Shown here: piece after piece, positions 41,198 through 41,374 of the stretch
Position numbering within the stretch: position 1 is the stretch's first letter
Layout of the letters: each line of letters begins with the position of its first letter
DNA from: CAZMVY01 sp964569765
GTDB lineage: Bacteria > Planctomycetota > Phycisphaerae > UBA1845 > PWPN01
Direction: 5' to 3'
Length of the DNA stretch: 41,374 bases
Assembly (NCBI GenBank): GCA_964569765.1
Contig: CAZMVY010000009.1
Location: 1-41,374, forward strand
Notes under the pieces: model-generated
Databases searched by the model: none
What the model was told of the DNA's origin: nothing
Seen by the model: only the letters and a program-made list of their open reading frames with translations
Made by a program: the position numbers and the translations under genes

Positions 41198-41374
41198 TCA
41201 CCGCGAGGAACCCGCCCCGCCGCCCCCTTCCCCCGCAAGCGCCCTGGCGAGGTCCGCGATCAGATCGTCCGGGTGCTCAATGCCGATCGACAGCCGCAAC
41301 GTCGCCGGCGTGATGCCTGCCGCCCGACGCGCCTCCTCGCTGATCGACGCGTGGCTCATCGTCCACGGCTGCTC
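41198..41374 (-). CDS. C-terminal end of a gamma-family Cys/Met PLP enzyme (truncated by window)
   Basis: The last 58 codons of a minus-strand gene running off the right edge: TMSHASISEEARRAAGI, then LRLSIGIEHPDDLIADL, stop at 41198. This closely matches the ends of O-acetylhomoserine sulfhydrylases and cystathionine gamma-synthases (SHASIPEEER...RLSVGIEHPDDL). The tail is Gly-rich. It is probably in one transcript with the Rrf2 gene that follows. A second, more distant relative lies at 31348-32595. Confidence 0.85.
   Translation of the reverse strand, partial: EQPWTMSHASISEEARRAAGITPATLRLSIGIEHPDDLIADLARALAGEGGGGAGSSR

Overview
The window reads as about 41 kb of a high-GC, free-living bacterial genome, most likely a member of the Planctomycetota or a close PVC-type lineage assembled from a metagenome. 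Two runs of ten Ns (15300-15309 and 19647-19656) mark scaffold gaps. The taxonomic guess rests on gene style: Tat-exported Gfo/Idh-type oxidoreductase, exported PF01261 sugar isomerase-like proteins, a GH172 (DUF2961) lipoprotein, SGNH lipoprotein, DUF6599 and DUF362 proteins, and intergenic palindromes and GATTTTGGATT-type repeats. No 16S or tRNA gene is present to confirm it.

Left part (1-16 kb, all plus strand). A partial Old Yellow Enzyme-type oxidoreductase and a secreted six-hairpin glycosidase-like protein come first, then lpxA. Next is a complete ISC iron-sulfur assembly cluster: an Rrf2 regulator, iscS, iscU, iscA, hscB, hscA, fdx and iscX (4454-10686). Its promoter carries an inverted repeat inside the -35/-10 spacer, and an intrinsic terminator lies between iscU and iscA. 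A single-domain response regulator, rpsO-pnp, a cold-shock protein and a gap-interrupted histidine kinase follow.

Middle part (16-31 kb, mostly minus strand). This is a carbohydrate-degradation neighbourhood in which nearly every protein has a signal peptide, lipobox or Tat signal. It holds a 1111-aa DUF6259-like protein, a TIM-barrel Tat protein, two paralogous PF01261 proteins, a GH172 lipoprotein, a Tat-exported Gfo/Idh oxidoreductase, an SGNH esterase-like lipoprotein and a GHL6-like hydrolase. A PAP2 protein with an altered motif and a frameshifted gene remnant sit inside it. Several intergenic spaces hold tandem hairpins that look like a repeat family. There is no transporter, SusC/D pair or dedicated regulator here.

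Right part (31-41 kb). A cystathionine gamma-synthase-family gene precedes a minus-strand membrane redox operon: DUF6599 protein, Tat-exported DUF362 protein and a NapH-like polyferredoxin with about six 4Fe-4S motifs, driven by a good sigma70-type promoter. An AT-rich 106-bp inverted repeat interrupts it. Two divergently transcribed, exported small paralogs, a GT39/ArnT-like membrane glycosyltransferase, and a second Rrf2 regulator downstream of a second gamma-family PLP enzyme (cut by the window edge) complete the window.

The strongest biological units are the ISC operon, the exported sugar-degradation set and the DUF6599-DUF362-polyferredoxin operon. All functions are read from motifs by eye; no database search was run.
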